Shown here piece by piece: positions 44,878 through 54,808 of a stretch of DNA of 64,000 nt. Each line of letters opens with the position of its first letter. The stretch's first letter is position 1. The stretch comes from Alkanindiges illinoisensis (lineage in GTDB: Bacteria > Pseudomonadota > Gammaproteobacteria > Pseudomonadales > Moraxellaceae), in the NCBI RefSeq assembly GCF_004377485.1, contig NZ_SNTY01000003.1, forward strand, positions 1 to 64,000, read 5' to 3'. A model generated the notes under the pieces. It was not told the origin of the DNA and searched no databases. It worked only from the letters and a program-made list of their open reading frames with translations. The translations under genes were made by a program, and so were the position numbers.

Positions 44878-46833
44878 TTACTCTATAGAAATTTCAATCT
44901 TTAGCAGCACCTGACGTTTCTTCACTTGCTGGCCAACTTGTCCCATAATCTCGGTAACCACGCCATCCACATCAGCCTTGATTTGCTGCTGAATTTTCAT
45001 GGCTTCCAGAATCAGCAAGGTTTGGCCCTTGCTGACGCTATCACCTGCATTCACCAGTACATTGACAATCGCCCCATCCATCGGTGCACGAATTTGCCCG
45101 TCACCTGCGGTATCGGCACTGGCAGGCGGTGCATAGGTAGTATGCTGAATGATCAGGTTGCCATTGCCGCGATCTAAGGAAAGCGTATCACCTTGTTGCA
45201 CATAGGTCACACTGCGGCGTATCCCTTGCCAGATATAAGTCAGCAGGTTTTCTTGCTGATGTAATATTTGCAAGGTGGCCTGTTGCTCATTCCAGCTTAC
45301 ATGCAAGCCATCATTTTTTGCCAAGATTTGTATGGTATAAGTTTGCTCACCCATTTGCAGCTTGATGACTCGTGGCAAATCCAGTGCACTTTGCCAAACC
45401 TGATTATTTTCATCATCTGAACTGGCATACAATGCCGCTGTAATCGCCAGTGATTCAAAGTCCGCATTCACCGGATGAAGACTCACATCTTCACTAAAAT
45501 GCTGGGCAATAAATGCCGTACTGGTATTGCCCGCAACCAGCTCAGGATGGCGTAACAGGTTGACTAAAAAATGTTTGTTGCTATTTACCCCCAGCAGCAC
45601 AGAATCTTCCACCGCGCGGGCCAGCAGGCGCACGGCATCCTCACGGGTTTTGCCATAGGCAATGATTTTGGCAATCATCGGGTCATAATACGGGCTGACT
45701 TCGCCTTGTTGCGTCATGCCATGATCAATCCGCACATTGGGCAAGTCTGCTGGTTGCCAAAACAGCACAGGACCAGTTTGTGGTAAAAACTGCTGACTTG
45801 GGTCTTCGGCATACAGGCGCACTTCAATGGCGTGGCCGTTAAGTTGCAACTGATCTTGCTCTAAGGGCAACAGCTCACCATTGGCGACGCGGAGTTGCCA
45901 TTCCACCAGATCCAGCCCGGTAATTAGTTCAGTGACCGCATGCTCAACCTGCAAGCGGGTATTCATTTCCAGAAAGTAGAAATTGCCATTACTATCCAGC
46001 AGGAATTCAACGGTACCGGCACCCACATAGTTGCACGATTTGGCAGCAGCTACCGCAGCTTCACCCATACGCTGGCGCAAATCATTGGTCATGACCGGGC
46101 AGGGCGCTTCTTCAACCACTTTCTGGTGGCGGCGCTGAATCGAGCAATCACGCTCAAACAGATACACCACATTGCCATGCGTATCGCCAAATACCTGAAC
46201 TTCCACATGGCGCGGCGCAATCACCGCACGCTCCAGAATCAGCTCGCCAGAACCAAAGGCATTCTCAGCTTCGGAACGGGCAGTTGCCAGTGCAGCAGGT
46301 AGCTCATCTGCATTTTCGACCAGACGCATGCCACGACCACCACCGCCTGCCGAGGCTTTTACCATTAAGGGAAAGCCGATTTTTTGGCCTTGTTCTGCTA
46401 AATGCTCCAGCGACTGTTCACCGCCTTCATAACCGGGAATGCAAGGCACGCCCGCTTCAATCATGGCAATTTTGGACAGGCGTTTGCTGCCCATTAGTTC
46501 AATGGCATGTGGTGTTGGGCCAATAAAGGTAATGCCAGCCTGTTGGCACGCCTGCGCAAATCCGGAGTTTTCTGACAAAAAACCATAGCCTGGATGAATG
46601 GCATCTGCGCCAGTGAGCTTGGCCGCATTCAGAATGTTTTCAATGTTCAGGTAGGATTCACTGACCTTGGATTCGCCAATGCAAACGGCTTCGTCAGCAA
46701 ACTGTACGTGCAGCGCATTGGCATCAGCTTTGGAATAAACGGCTACAGTCTGGTAGCCCAATGCTTTCGCAGGGCGCATCACACGGACTGCAATTTCACC
46801 ACGGTTGGCGACTAAAACTTTGGAGAATGCCAT
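44878..46833 (-). CDS. atuF: geranyl-CoA carboxylase biotin-containing alpha subunit
   Basis: ATP-dependent biotin carboxylase fused to the biotin carrier; it partners with AtuC. The protein is about 651 residues, with an N-terminal biotin carboxylase domain (VLVANRGEIAVRVMR), ATP-grasp motifs (KASAGGGGRGM, EMNTRLQVEH), and a C-terminal biotinyl domain with EAMK. ATG 46833 has a GGGAGG ribosome binding site, better than ATG 46845. Related methylcrotonyl-CoA carboxylases are the main alternative; the Atu gene order favours geranyl-CoA. It is the last gene of the operon. Confidence 0.85.
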   Translation of the reverse strand: MAFSKVLVANRGEIAVRVMRPAKALGYQTVAVYSKADANALHVQFADEAVCIGESKVSESYLNIENILNAAKLTGADAIHPGYGFLSENSGFAQACQQAGITFIGPTPHAIELMGSKRLSKIAMIEAGVPCIPGYEGGEQSLEHLAEQGQKIGFPLMVKASAGGGGRGMRLVENADELPAALATARSEAENAFGSGELILERAVIAPRHVEVQVFGDTHGNVVYLFERDCSIQRRHQKVVEEAPCPVMTNDLRQRMGEAAVAAAKSCNYVGAGTVEFLLDSNGNFYFLEMNTRLQVEHAVTELITGLDLVEWQLRVANGELLPLEQDQLQLNGHAIEVRLYAEDPSQQFLPQTGPVLFWQPADLPNVRIDHGMTQQGEVSPYYDPMIAKIIAYGKTREDAVRLLARAVEDSVLLGVNSNKHFLVNLLRHPELVAGNTSTAFIAQHFSEDVSLHPVNADFESLAITAALYASSDDENNQVWQSALDLPRVIKLQMGEQTYTIQILAKNDGLHVSWNEQQATLQILHQQENLLTYIWQGIRRSVTYVQQGDTLSLDRGNGNLIIQHTTYAPPASADTAGDGQIRAPMDGAIVNVLVNAGDSVSKGQTLLILEAMKIQQQIKADVDGVVTEIMGQVGQQVKKRQVLLKIEISIE

Positions 46834-46910
46834 GCGGCCTCCCATTTCAATAAAAGATCAGATAAAAAGTTAAATAAAAAACATTAAAAATAATGGTTAC
46901 TTGAATGGGT

Positions 46911-47726
46911 TTAATCAGCCCACTTTGGTAAGCGTTTCTGGATAAATGCCATGGTGCCCTCGGTACCTTCATCGCTACTTACGGCAGCAGCAAACTGTAT
47001 GGCTGCCTGATCCAGTGTCGTGCTCAGATCACTGACCTGCGTACTGTTGTGCAGCAGGGCTTTGGTCACACGGCTGGCATTGGGCGCAGTACGGCGGATG
47101 TGCTGTAAAGTGGTGCTTAGCGCCTCATTCAAGGCCTCATCACTGCTAAACACCTCATGCACAATACCAATGCGTGCAGCTTCCTGACCATCAAAGCGAT
47201 TACCCAGCAAGGCCAAACGACGGGCTTGTGTCAGGCCAATGCGTTGCACCACAAACGGGGCAATTTGCGCTGGGATCACACCAAGGCCAGTTTCCGGCAA
47301 ACCGAATTGTGCATTATTACGGCACAGTGCAATATCAGACACACAAGCCAAGCCAAAACCACCACCCAGCACCGCGCCTTCCAGTACCGCAACTACGACT
47401 TGCGGCGCATGGTTGACCTGTTCGATTAGGGTGCCAAACGCACGGTTAAAACGAATATAGCCGTCATGGTTGCCAGCAGTCATGGCTTCGCTGCGCAGGG
47501 CGGCCATGTCCTTAATGTCGCCTCCGGCACAAAAATGCCCACCAGCACCACGTAACACCACAGCACGAATAGTTAAATCATCTTGAATGGCATTAAATAC
47601 GCTGACCAGTTCCCGCAACATGGTTTCGCTCATGGCATTGCGCAGTTCCGGGCGGTTTAATGTGACATGCAATACTGCACCGTCTTGCTGGAGTAACAGG
47701 GTTTGTGGGTTTTCGATTCCAAACAT
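46911..47726 (-). CDS. atuE: enoyl-CoA hydratase/isomerase, isohexenylglutaconyl-CoA hydratase
   Basis: A 271-residue crotonase-fold enzyme. It shows RGAGGHFCAGGDIKDMA (oxyanion-hole region near residue 60), then EGAVLGGGFGLACVSDIALC and FGLPETGLGVIPA with the second acid near residue 145. In terpene breakdown this enzyme hydrates the carboxylated isohexenylglutaconyl-CoA; a 3-methylglutaconyl-CoA hydratase is the close alternative. It is placed between the acyl-CoA dehydrogenase gene and atuF, as in Pseudomonas atu clusters. Confidence 0.83.
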   Translation of the reverse strand: MFGIENPQTLLLQQDGAVLHVTLNRPELRNAMSETMLRELVSVFNAIQDDLTIRAVVLRGAGGHFCAGGDIKDMAALRSEAMTAGNHDGYIRFNRAFGTLIEQVNHAPQVVVAVLEGAVLGGGFGLACVSDIALCRNNAQFGLPETGLGVIPAQIAPFVVQRIGLTQARRLALLGNRFDGQEAARIGIVHEVFSSDEALNEALSTTLQHIRRTAPNASRVTKALLHNSTQVSDLSTTLDQAAIQFAAAVSSDEGTEGTMAFIQKRLPKWAD

Positions 47727-47744
47727 ATTTTTTTTCCTAAAAAT

Positions 47745-48899
47745 TTAACGCTTGGCCGGAGCGATTTGCATAAGCTTGCAGATAATGCCGAGCATGATTT
47801 CATCAGCGCCACCACCAATTGAAATCAGCCGACCATCACGATACAACTGCGCGGCCGGGTTATCCCACATAAAACCCATGCCGCCCCAGTATTGCAGGCA
47901 GCTATCAGCAACCTCTCGGGTTAAACGTCCGGCTTTGAGCTTGGCCATGGATGCCAGTTTGCTCACATCCTCTCCGGCCAGCATGGCTTCACAGGCTTGA
48001 TAGGTGAGGGCGCGCAGGGCTTCAATTTCAGTCTGCAATTCGGCAAAGCGAAAATGAATAACCTGATTGTGAATGAGCGGTTGGCCAAAAGTTTTGCGTT
48101 GCTGACAGTACTCAATGGTTTTTTCCAGACAGTATTCCATGGCGCCCAGTGCATTGGCCGCCAGCCACAGGCGTTCTTCCTGGAATTGCATCATTTGCAT
48201 GCGAAAACCTGCGCCTTCTTCGCCAATCAGATAACGCTGCGGCACCCGTACATTGTCCAGAAAGATTTGCGCGGTCTGGCTGGAACGCATACCCAATTTA
48301 TTTAAAGGTTCAGAAAAACTAATACCGGGTGTTTTGGTGGGAACCACAATCAATGACTTATTGCGATGTGGCGCATCATCCGAAGTATTGGCTAGCAAAC
48401 ACAGAAAATCTGCTTGCAAGGAGTTGGTAATCCACATCTTGCTGCCATTAATGATGTAATCATCACCGTCTTTTTTAGCAGTGGTTTTAATGGCCGCCAC
48501 ATCAGAACCCGCATGCGGCTCGGACACCGCAATCGAGCCAACAAGATCACCTGCAATGGCAGGCACCAGAAATTCCTGCTTGATTTCTTCACTGCCAAAA
48601 CGGGCAAGGGCTGGTGTACACATATCGGTTTGCACACCAATTGCCAAAGGTACGCCGCCACATACCATACCGCCCAATGCTTCGGTGACCACCAGATTGT
48701 AGGAATAATCCAGCCCCAGACCGCCATATTGCTCAGGCTTGCAAATCCCCAGCAGGCCAAGGTCACCCATTTTCTTAAACACGTCATGCATGGGAAACTG
48801 GCCTTCGCGTTCCCATTGTTCCGCGTAAGGATTCAGCTCATTTTGCACAAACTGCAAGGTAGTACGTTTTAAGGCGTCATGTTCTGCGGTGAATCGCAT
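47745..48899 (-). CDS. atuD: acyl-CoA dehydrogenase, citronellyl-CoA dehydrogenase-like (second copy)
   Basis: A 384-residue FAD acyl-CoA dehydrogenase. It has AVSEPHAGSDVAAIKTTA, the FAD-binding WITNS motif, and YWGGMGFMWDNPAAQLYRDG near the C-terminus. It is closely similar to the upstream copy at 48950-50107 throughout and shares a 105-base identical block with it. One copy may prefer citronellyl-CoA and the other a shorter intermediate. The 50-base gap between the copies suggests one transcript. Confidence 0.83.
   Translation of the reverse strand: MRFTAEHDALKRTTLQFVQNELNPYAEQWEREGQFPMHDVFKKMGDLGLLGICKPEQYGGLGLDYSYNLVVTEALGGMVCGGVPLAIGVQTDMCTPALARFGSEEIKQEFLVPAIAGDLVGSIAVSEPHAGSDVAAIKTTAKKDGDDYIINGSKMWITNSLQADFLCLLANTSDDAPHRNKSLIVVPTKTPGISFSEPLNKLGMRSSQTAQIFLDNVRVPQRYLIGEEGAGFRMQMMQFQEERLWLAANALGAMEYCLEKTIEYCQQRKTFGQPLIHNQVIHFRFAELQTEIEALRALTYQACEAMLAGEDVSKLASMAKLKAGRLTREVADSCLQYWGGMGFMWDNPAAQLYRDGRLISIGGGADEIMLGIICKLMQIAPAKR
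47853..47957 (-). repeat. 105-bp block identical to 49061-49165
   Basis: An exact copy shared by the two tandem acyl-CoA dehydrogenase genes, flanked on both sides by diverged sequence. It encodes the C-terminal region with YWGGMGFMWDNPA. This pattern is typical of recent gene conversion. Confidence 0.95.
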
Positions 48900-48949
48900 G
48901 CTTGTGCTCCTTGCACTGGCTTTTGAGATTGCGGCTTTTTAGGTTCCAG

Positions 48950-50107
48950 TTATTTTTGTTTTTTCGGCAAAATGTCCATCAGCTTGCAGATAATGCCCAG
49001 CATGATTTCATCAGCACCACCGCCAATTGAACCTAGACGGCCATCACGATACAACTGCGAGGCCGGGTTATCCCACATAAAACCCATGCCGCCCCAGTAT
49101 TGCAGGCAGCTATCAGCAACCTCTCGGGTTAAACGTCCGGCTTTGAGCTTGGCCATGGATGCCAGCTTGGTTACGTTTTCACCAGCAATATGCGCTTCGC
49201 AAGCCTGATAGGTGAGGGCACGCAAAGCTTCTACTTCGGTTTGTAACTCAGCCATGCGGAAATGCACTGACTGGTTGTTAATGAGCGGCTGGCCAAAGGT
49301 ACTACGTTCTTTGCAGTATTCAATGGTTTGCTCAATCAAATGATCCAGTCCCCCAATCGCATTGGCCGCTGCCCACAGGCGTTCTTCCTGAAACTGCATC
49401 ATTTGCATCATAAAACCCATGCCTTCCACACCCACCAGATTGCGCTGTGGTACACGTACATTGTCAAAAAACACCTGTGCGGTGGTGGTGGAGCGCATAC
49501 CCAGCTTGTTTAATGGCTCGGAAAAACTGATGCCCGGCGTTTTGGCAGGCACGATAATCATGGACTTGTTAATGTGCGGCTTATCATCAGAGGTATTGGC
49601 CAGCAAGCAAAAAAAGTCAGCTTGCAGTGAGTTGGTGATCCACATTTTTGTGCCATTGATCACATAGTCATCACCATCTTTTTTGGCAGTGGTTTTAATG
49701 GCCGCCACGTCTGAACCAGCATGCGGTTCGGATACCGCAATGGCAGCCACATAGTCACCCGTAATGGCTTTGGTTAAAAACTCATCGCGCAACTCGGCGC
49801 TACCAAAGCGGGCAAGGGCCGGGGTTGCCATGTCAGTTTGCACACCAATTGCCAAAGGCACACCACCGCACGCTGCACGGCCCAGTTCTTCAGCCACCAC
49901 CAGATTGTAGGAATAATCCAGTCCTAAACCACCATTTTCAGTGGGCTTGCAAATGCCTAGCAAGCCAAGGTCGCCCATTTTTTTAAAGACTTCATGAATA
50001 GGAAAGCGTCCTGCTTCTTCCCACTCGGGAATGTACGGATTTAATTCTTTTTCAACAAACTGGCGGGCGCTGCGGCGTAAGGCATCATGTTCCGGGCTAA
50101 ATTTCAT
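48950..50107 (-). CDS. atuD: acyl-CoA dehydrogenase, citronellyl-CoA dehydrogenase (first copy)
   Basis: A 385-residue acyl-CoA dehydrogenase, directly downstream of atuC as expected for AtuD. Motifs match the second copy (AVSEPHAGSDVAAIK, MWITNSLQADFFC, YWGGMGFMWDNPAS). It should oxidise citronellyl-CoA to geranyl-CoA, using electron-transfer flavoprotein. The two copies look like an ancestral tandem duplication; the Pseudomonas cluster has a single atuD as far as I recall. Confidence 0.85.
   Translation of the reverse strand: MKFSPEHDALRRSARQFVEKELNPYIPEWEEAGRFPIHEVFKKMGDLGLLGICKPTENGGLGLDYSYNLVVAEELGRAACGGVPLAIGVQTDMATPALARFGSAELRDEFLTKAITGDYVAAIAVSEPHAGSDVAAIKTTAKKDGDDYVINGTKMWITNSLQADFFCLLANTSDDKPHINKSMIIVPAKTPGISFSEPLNKLGMRSTTTAQVFFDNVRVPQRNLVGVEGMGFMMQMMQFQEERLWAAANAIGGLDHLIEQTIEYCKERSTFGQPLINNQSVHFRMAELQTEVEALRALTYQACEAHIAGENVTKLASMAKLKAGRLTREVADSCLQYWGGMGFMWDNPASQLYRDGRLGSIGGGADEIMLGIICKLMDILPKKQK
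49061..49165 (-). repeat. 105-bp block identical to 47853-47957
   Basis: Second member of the conserved block in the tandem dehydrogenase genes; see the entry at 47853. The differences just outside the block (C/A at 47852/49060 and T/C at 47958/49166) mark its edges. Confidence 0.95.
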
Positions 50108-50163
50108 TTGAATGTCCTTTAAGAATTTCTTTAATTGATCTGGTAAAAATGGTTTGGATCAGG

Positions 50164-51777
50164 CTAGAGCCGTGCAACACCAAAACTGCTGGTGGTTAAT
50201 TGACGCTGTTCAGCCTCATCAATGGTTTGCAGTAAAAAGACCAACAGGCGGCGTGTGTCGCGTGGGTCAATCAGGCCATCATCATGCAAACGGGCAGAGT
50301 TAAACAATGCACCACTTTGCTGTTCCAGCTTGGCAGCCGTACCTTGTTCCAGAAAATCCAGCACTTGCGGGTTAGGCTCCTGACCGGCCTGACGCTGCTT
50401 TTCTTCGGTCACAATACGCAATACCTTGCCAGCCTGTGCGCCCCCCATCACAGCCGTACGTGAATTAGGCCATGCAAAAATAAAGCGCGGCGATAAGCCA
50501 CGGCCAGACATGGCATAATTTCCTGCACCATAAGAGCCGCCCACCACAATGGAAATACGCGGTACACGGGCATTGGCCACCGCCTGAATCAGTTTGGAGC
50601 CATGCTTGATAATGCCACTTTGTTCAGCGTCTGTTCCCACAATAAAACCAGTGGTGTTGTGCAGGAAAATCAGTGGGCGCTGGGTCTGGTCACACAGCTG
50701 GATAAACTGGGCAGTTTTCACGGCGCCTTGTGGGGTAATGGGGCCGTTATTGGTAATAATACCAATGGTTTTGCCGCCAATTTTTGCCCAGCCACATACA
50801 GTGAGTGCGTCAAACTCCTGCTTGAATTCCAGAAAATCGGAATCATCCACCAAACGGGCAATCACTTCCTTCATGTCAAACGGCTGCTTAGGATCAGCCG
50901 GAATCAGACCCAGAACATCGTCAATGGGATAACGTGGCTCCAGATAATTGTCGGTATTTGTTACAACCTGTTCTTTCCAGTTCAGCATGGCAACCACATC
51001 ACGCGCCATACGAAGGCCATCCGCATCGTTTTCGGCCAGATATTCAGCTGTCCCTGCAATTTGCGCATGAATTTCTGCGCCGCCCAGTTCTTCACTGGTG
51101 GCAATTTCACCGGTGGCAGCACGCAATAGTGGCGGGCCAGCCAGAAACATTTCGGTTTGCTTACGCACGGCGATCACGTAATCGGATAAGCCTGGCTGAT
51201 AAGCACCACCTGCCGTGGCATTACCATGCACCACTGAAATTTGTGGAATACCGGCAGCGGACAAACGTGCCTGATTGGCAAAGGTCTTGCCACCCGGAAT
51301 AAAGACTTCTGCGGCATAGTTCAGGTTGGCACCACCACTTTCAGTCAGGGTAATCACCGGCAGTTTGTTTTCCAGTGCAATTTCCTGTAGGCGCAGGGTT
51401 TTTTGCACGCCCATCGGTGACATGGTGCCGCCTTTAATGGCGCTATTGGCAGCACTAATCAGGCAACGCACGCCCTGTACAAACCCAATGCCGGAAATCA
51501 CACCACCGCCAGCATCGGAACCATCCTTGTCATCAAACATCTGGTAGCCAACAAAGCCACACAGCTCGACAAAAGGTGAGCCTGCATCCAGCAATAGCTT
51601 GATACGTTCATGCGGCAGGATCTTGCCACGTTTGTCAAACTTGGGCTTGGCCTCAAACGATTTATCTAGCACCTTTTGCTGTACCGCCCGCATCTCGTCA
51701 ATCGCCTTTTGCATGGCCGTACGGTTGGTCGCAAAGCTGGAACTATTGGCATCCAGCTCACTGATTAAAATGCTCAT
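50164..51777 (-). CDS. atuC: geranyl-CoA carboxylase carboxyltransferase (beta) subunit
   Basis: A 537-residue carboxyltransferase of the propionyl-/methylcrotonyl-/geranyl-CoA carboxylase family. Motifs are LTESGGANLNYAAEVF, GNATAGGAYQPGLSDY, and the second crotonase-like half with GSYGAGNYAMSGRGLSPRF. It transfers the carboxyl group from AtuF-biotin to geranyl-CoA. Its start overlaps the end of the atuB-type gene by four bases, so translation is coupled. Methylcrotonyl-CoA carboxylase is the alternative if the cluster were for leucine. Confidence 0.87.
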   Translation of the reverse strand: MSILISELDANSSSFATNRTAMQKAIDEMRAVQQKVLDKSFEAKPKFDKRGKILPHERIKLLLDAGSPFVELCGFVGYQMFDDKDGSDAGGGVISGIGFVQGVRCLISAANSAIKGGTMSPMGVQKTLRLQEIALENKLPVITLTESGGANLNYAAEVFIPGGKTFANQARLSAAGIPQISVVHGNATAGGAYQPGLSDYVIAVRKQTEMFLAGPPLLRAATGEIATSEELGGAEIHAQIAGTAEYLAENDADGLRMARDVVAMLNWKEQVVTNTDNYLEPRYPIDDVLGLIPADPKQPFDMKEVIARLVDDSDFLEFKQEFDALTVCGWAKIGGKTIGIITNNGPITPQGAVKTAQFIQLCDQTQRPLIFLHNTTGFIVGTDAEQSGIIKHGSKLIQAVANARVPRISIVVGGSYGAGNYAMSGRGLSPRFIFAWPNSRTAVMGGAQAGKVLRIVTEEKQRQAGQEPNPQVLDFLEQGTAAKLEQQSGALFNSARLHDDGLIDPRDTRRLLVFLLQTIDEAEQRQLTTSSFGVARL

Positions 51778-52724
51778 GCCTGTCTTTCCTGTGTCTGGTT
51801 TTCCTGTGTCTGGAGATCTTGAGTTGGGTTTTCTTCTGGATTGCCGGGTTCTTCTTGAGATTTCAGCACATCAGGGATAAAGGCACGATGAAATCCATTA
51901 TAGGAATGGCTATTTTTGGCATCAGACAAGGGATACATCCGTGTGCCCAGTGAGGCAGCCCCATCAATCCGCAAGGTTACACCTGATACAAAAGCAGCGG
52001 CTTCAGACAGCAGATAGCAAATCGCTGAGGACACTTCGGATTCCGTACCCATACGCTTGAGCGGAACATTGCCTGCAAGGCTTGGAATCACAAATTTGGC
52101 AAAATCACCCTGATAGGTATCCATGCCGGATGACATAATCCAGCCGGGAGAAACCGCATTGACGCGCACACCGGATTTGCCCCATTCCACTGAGGCGGTT
52201 TTGGTCAGGTTATCCACGCCGGAACGGGCAGCCCCAGAGTGTCCCATGCCGGGCATGCCACCCCACATATCGGCAGTCATGTTCACGATAGAACCGCCGT
52301 GTTTTTTCATATACTGGTTATAGGCTTCACGCATCATCAGGAAGGTGCCGTGCAGGTTGTTGCGAATGACGGCATCAAATCCATTGTAGGAAATATCTTC
52401 CAGAGAAGAGGGAAATTGCCCGCCTGCGTTATTGACCAGGCCATCCAGTTTGCCAAACTGTTCAATCACTTTGGTAAAGGTATCCTTAACCTGAGTTTCG
52501 TCGCGGATATCACAAATCAGCCCAATGGCCTTACCACCATCTTCGGTAATTTCACGTACCACGCTATCCAGTTTTTCCGGTTTACGGCCAGTAATGATGA
52601 CCTGGGCGCCAAGACTGGCCAGTTCATGGGCCGTTGCGCGGCCAATCCCTGAGCCACCGCCTGTAACCATAATGACTTTGTCCAAAAAAGCATCATGGCG
52701 AAAAATTGAGTGATACGACATCAT
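51774..52724 (-). CDS. atuB: short-chain dehydrogenase of the terpene operon
   Basis: A 316-residue SDR. Cofactor motif TGGGSGIG near residues 21-28, NNAGG near 98, then a region (MWGGMPGMGHSGAARSGVDN) in which the usual YxxxK tyrosine appears replaced (SGAARSG). This is the pattern of SDRs related to dienoyl-CoA reductases, so the reaction may not be a standard alcohol oxidation. The C-terminal tail is rich in Gln/Glu/Thr, encoded partly by a 15-base tandem repeat near 51785-51813. The position matches atuB. Confidence 0.8.
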   Translation of the reverse strand: MMSYHSIFRHDAFLDKVIMVTGGGSGIGRATAHELASLGAQVIITGRKPEKLDSVVREITEDGGKAIGLICDIRDETQVKDTFTKVIEQFGKLDGLVNNAGGQFPSSLEDISYNGFDAVIRNNLHGTFLMMREAYNQYMKKHGGSIVNMTADMWGGMPGMGHSGAARSGVDNLTKTASVEWGKSGVRVNAVSPGWIMSSGMDTYQGDFAKFVIPSLAGNVPLKRMGTESEVSSAICYLLSEAAAFVSGVTLRIDGAASLGTRMYPLSDAKNSHSYNGFHRAFIPDVLKSQEEPGNPEENPTQDLQTQENQTQERQA

Positions 52725-52791
52725 GATTTCCTAAAAGAGATTTTTCGTAATAAAAGTTTTGGCACTAAAGTGTTAAATGAGCCATTAAATT

Positions 52792-54612
52792 TCAGGCTAA
52801 AAGTGTAGCCGGAATCTTGACAGGCATATCCAGCAACTGCTGGCCAAATGCCTTGCCCTGCGGGTCAATACGCAAACTGGCAATACCACCACCGCCCAGT
52901 GCATTTTTTAATAAAAAGTTCAGCGCATAAAAGCCGGGCAGCTCAAAACGGATCACTGTACTGTTGGTATCATCCAGCACATGCGCCATGTACTCTGCCA
53001 CGGCCTGTTCAGTCAGCGAGGCACGAATCCACGGCAAATATTGTGCTTTACGTGCAATCACACCAATATTGGAATGATTACCTTTGTCGCCACTACGCGC
53101 ATAAGCCAGTTGAATAAGTGGTACTTCGGTTAAATCACTTGCTGCATCAAGATTTGCCATTTCACCACTGGCTAATGGCTCAGTTAGCTGCGTAGGTTGG
53201 CCAGTAACGCTAATAGGAGTACGCTCACCGTTGAATTCAATCTCAACCGGAACCTGATCTTTATCAATTAAAAATGAAAACAGTTTAACCACAGGGGACG
53301 CTTTTGGACGGCCACCGACAATGCCAGTAATGCCGGGCGCCATGCCAGTTGCCGCTTGTGCAATTTCAGAGGCAAAAAACAGGCAGGCTTCCTTAAAGGG
53401 ATGGGTCACTGCTATTTTAACCACCACTTCCCGGGCATCCTGATAGCGTGCATGCGGGCCATAAGTGGTTTCTGTCCCTAAAATTTCTACCGAAGTGGAG
53501 CTAAAGCCGGGCACACTACGCATGGCCAAAACACGCTGACATTTTTCCAGGATGGCTTGAGCAACGGCTTCACCTTTGGCTTTGGCATCGCGTCCGCCCA
53601 GCATAAAGCTGACCAATACCCGAAAACCATCGGCATAAGTTGCACTCACCTTATACTGATGGGTTGGGGCACGGCCCAGCGCACCCGTCACCTGTACCCG
53701 ATTGTCGCCAACTTGCTCAAGTTGCACATGACTAAAATCAGCAACCACATCAGGCAGCAAATAAGACTGCGGGTCACCAATTTCATAAACAATTTGTTCA
53801 CTAACCGTTGCAGTGCTCACTAGCCCGCCTGTACCTTCTGGTTTGGTCACCACAAAGCTGCCATCGCTACTGACTTCCACAATCGGGAAGCCCATATTGG
53901 AGTAACCATCTTTGACCAAATGCCAGTCGGTAAAGTTACCGCCGGTACATTGTGCGCCGCATTCAATCACATGGCCTGCCAATGAGCCTTGTGCCAATAG
54001 GTTATAGTCGGTGGTTTGCCAGCCAAATTCATGCATCAATGGGCCAAGCACCACAGCAGAATCCACCACACGCCCGGTAATCACAATATCAGCACCCTGA
54101 TCCAGCGCAGCCTGAATCGGTGTTGCGCCCAGATAAGCATTGATACTGGCAATGCTACTGGGCAACGGCTCACCCGTTTGCATTTCACCAATGCCTGCGG
54201 CCTGTAATTCTTTTTGTTTGGCCATCAGGTCGTCACCCAGCACCACGGCAACTTTTAAGTCCAGGTCAGCATCAGCAATCAGCTTGTTCAAGGCATCACG
54301 GCACGCAACCGGATTCACACCGCCCGCATTACTAATCACCTTAATATTTTTCTTGGCAATGGTTTTAAGCAGGGGTGCCATAACACGAGTCACAAAATCA
54401 GTGGCATAACCCAGATTTGCGTCTTTTATCCGCGCATTGGCCATAATGGACATGGTAATTTCAGATAAATAATCAAATACCAGATAGTTAATATCACTCA
54501 GGTGTACCAACTGAAACGCAGCAGTGTTGGTATCGCCCCAAAAGCCTGAAGCACAACCAATTTTTACAATTTTATTCTGATCCATATCTTTGTTATGTAC
54601 CGGGTTGCTCAT
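52792..54612 (-). CDS. atuA: AtuA (DUF1446 acyclic terpene utilisation protein)
   Basis: A 606-residue cytosolic protein with an N-terminal DUF1446 domain ([12 protein letters not shown] and [10 protein letters not shown]) and a C-terminal AtuA-like domain ([21 protein letters not shown]). AtuA is required for citronellol and geraniol growth in Pseudomonas, though its reaction is not established. It is the first gene of the atu operon, preceded by the divergent promoter region with the AtuR-type operator. The internal ATG near 54588 ([10 protein letters not shown]) is a possible alternative start. Confidence 0.9.
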   Translation of the reverse strand: MSNPVHNKDMDQNKIVKIGCASGFWGDTNTAAFQLVHLSDINYLVFDYLSEITMSIMANARIKDANLGYATDFVTRVMAPLLKTIAKKNIKVISNAGGVNPVACRDALNKLIADADLDLKVAVVLGDDLMAKQKELQAAGIGEMQTGEPLPSSIASINAYLGATPIQAALDQGADIVITGRVVDSAVVLGPLMHEFGWQTTDYNLLAQGSLAGHVIECGAQCTGGNFTDWHLVKDGYSNMGFPIVEVSSDGSFVVTKPEGTGGLVSTATVSEQIVYEIGDPQSYLLPDVVADFSHVQLEQVGDNRVQVTGALGRAPTHQYKVSATYADGFRVLVSFMLGGRDAKAKGEAVAQAILEKCQRVLAMRSVPGFSSTSVEILGTETTYGPHARYQDAREVVVKIAVTHPFKEACLFFASEIAQAATGMAPGITGIVGGRPKASPVVKLFSFLIDKDQVPVEIEFNGERTPISVTGQPTQLTEPLASGEMANLDAASDLTEVPLIQLAYARSGDKGNHSNIGVIARKAQYLPWIRASLTEQAVAEYMAHVLDDTNSTVIRFELPGFYALNFLLKNALGGGGIASLRIDPQGKAFGQQLLDMPVKIPATLLA

Positions 54613-54686
54613 CTGCCTAACTCAATGTACCATTTGTTTTGCAACCATACCAAGCAAGCGCTAGGTTTGTGATTGTTAAAATGTAT

Positions 54687-54706
54687 CATTTTGGTGGCAC
54701 AAAATG
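54687..54706. promoter_or_regulatory. candidate TetR-type operator between atuA and the regulator gene
   Basis: CATTTTG (54687-54693) and CAAAATG (54700-54706) form a perfect 7-bp inverted repeat with a 6-base spacer, placed between the divergent starts. A related TGTACCATTT element lies near 54627. This is the expected place for AtuR to bind. Confidence 0.65.
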
Positions 54707-54808
54707 GTCAGTCCAGCAAAAAAGCGGTCTGGTACTTCTGGGTAAAACACTAAACTGATAATGGTTTAGGTGACAAAAGCTTTATTTAAACATTAACGGT
54801 TGAAACCA

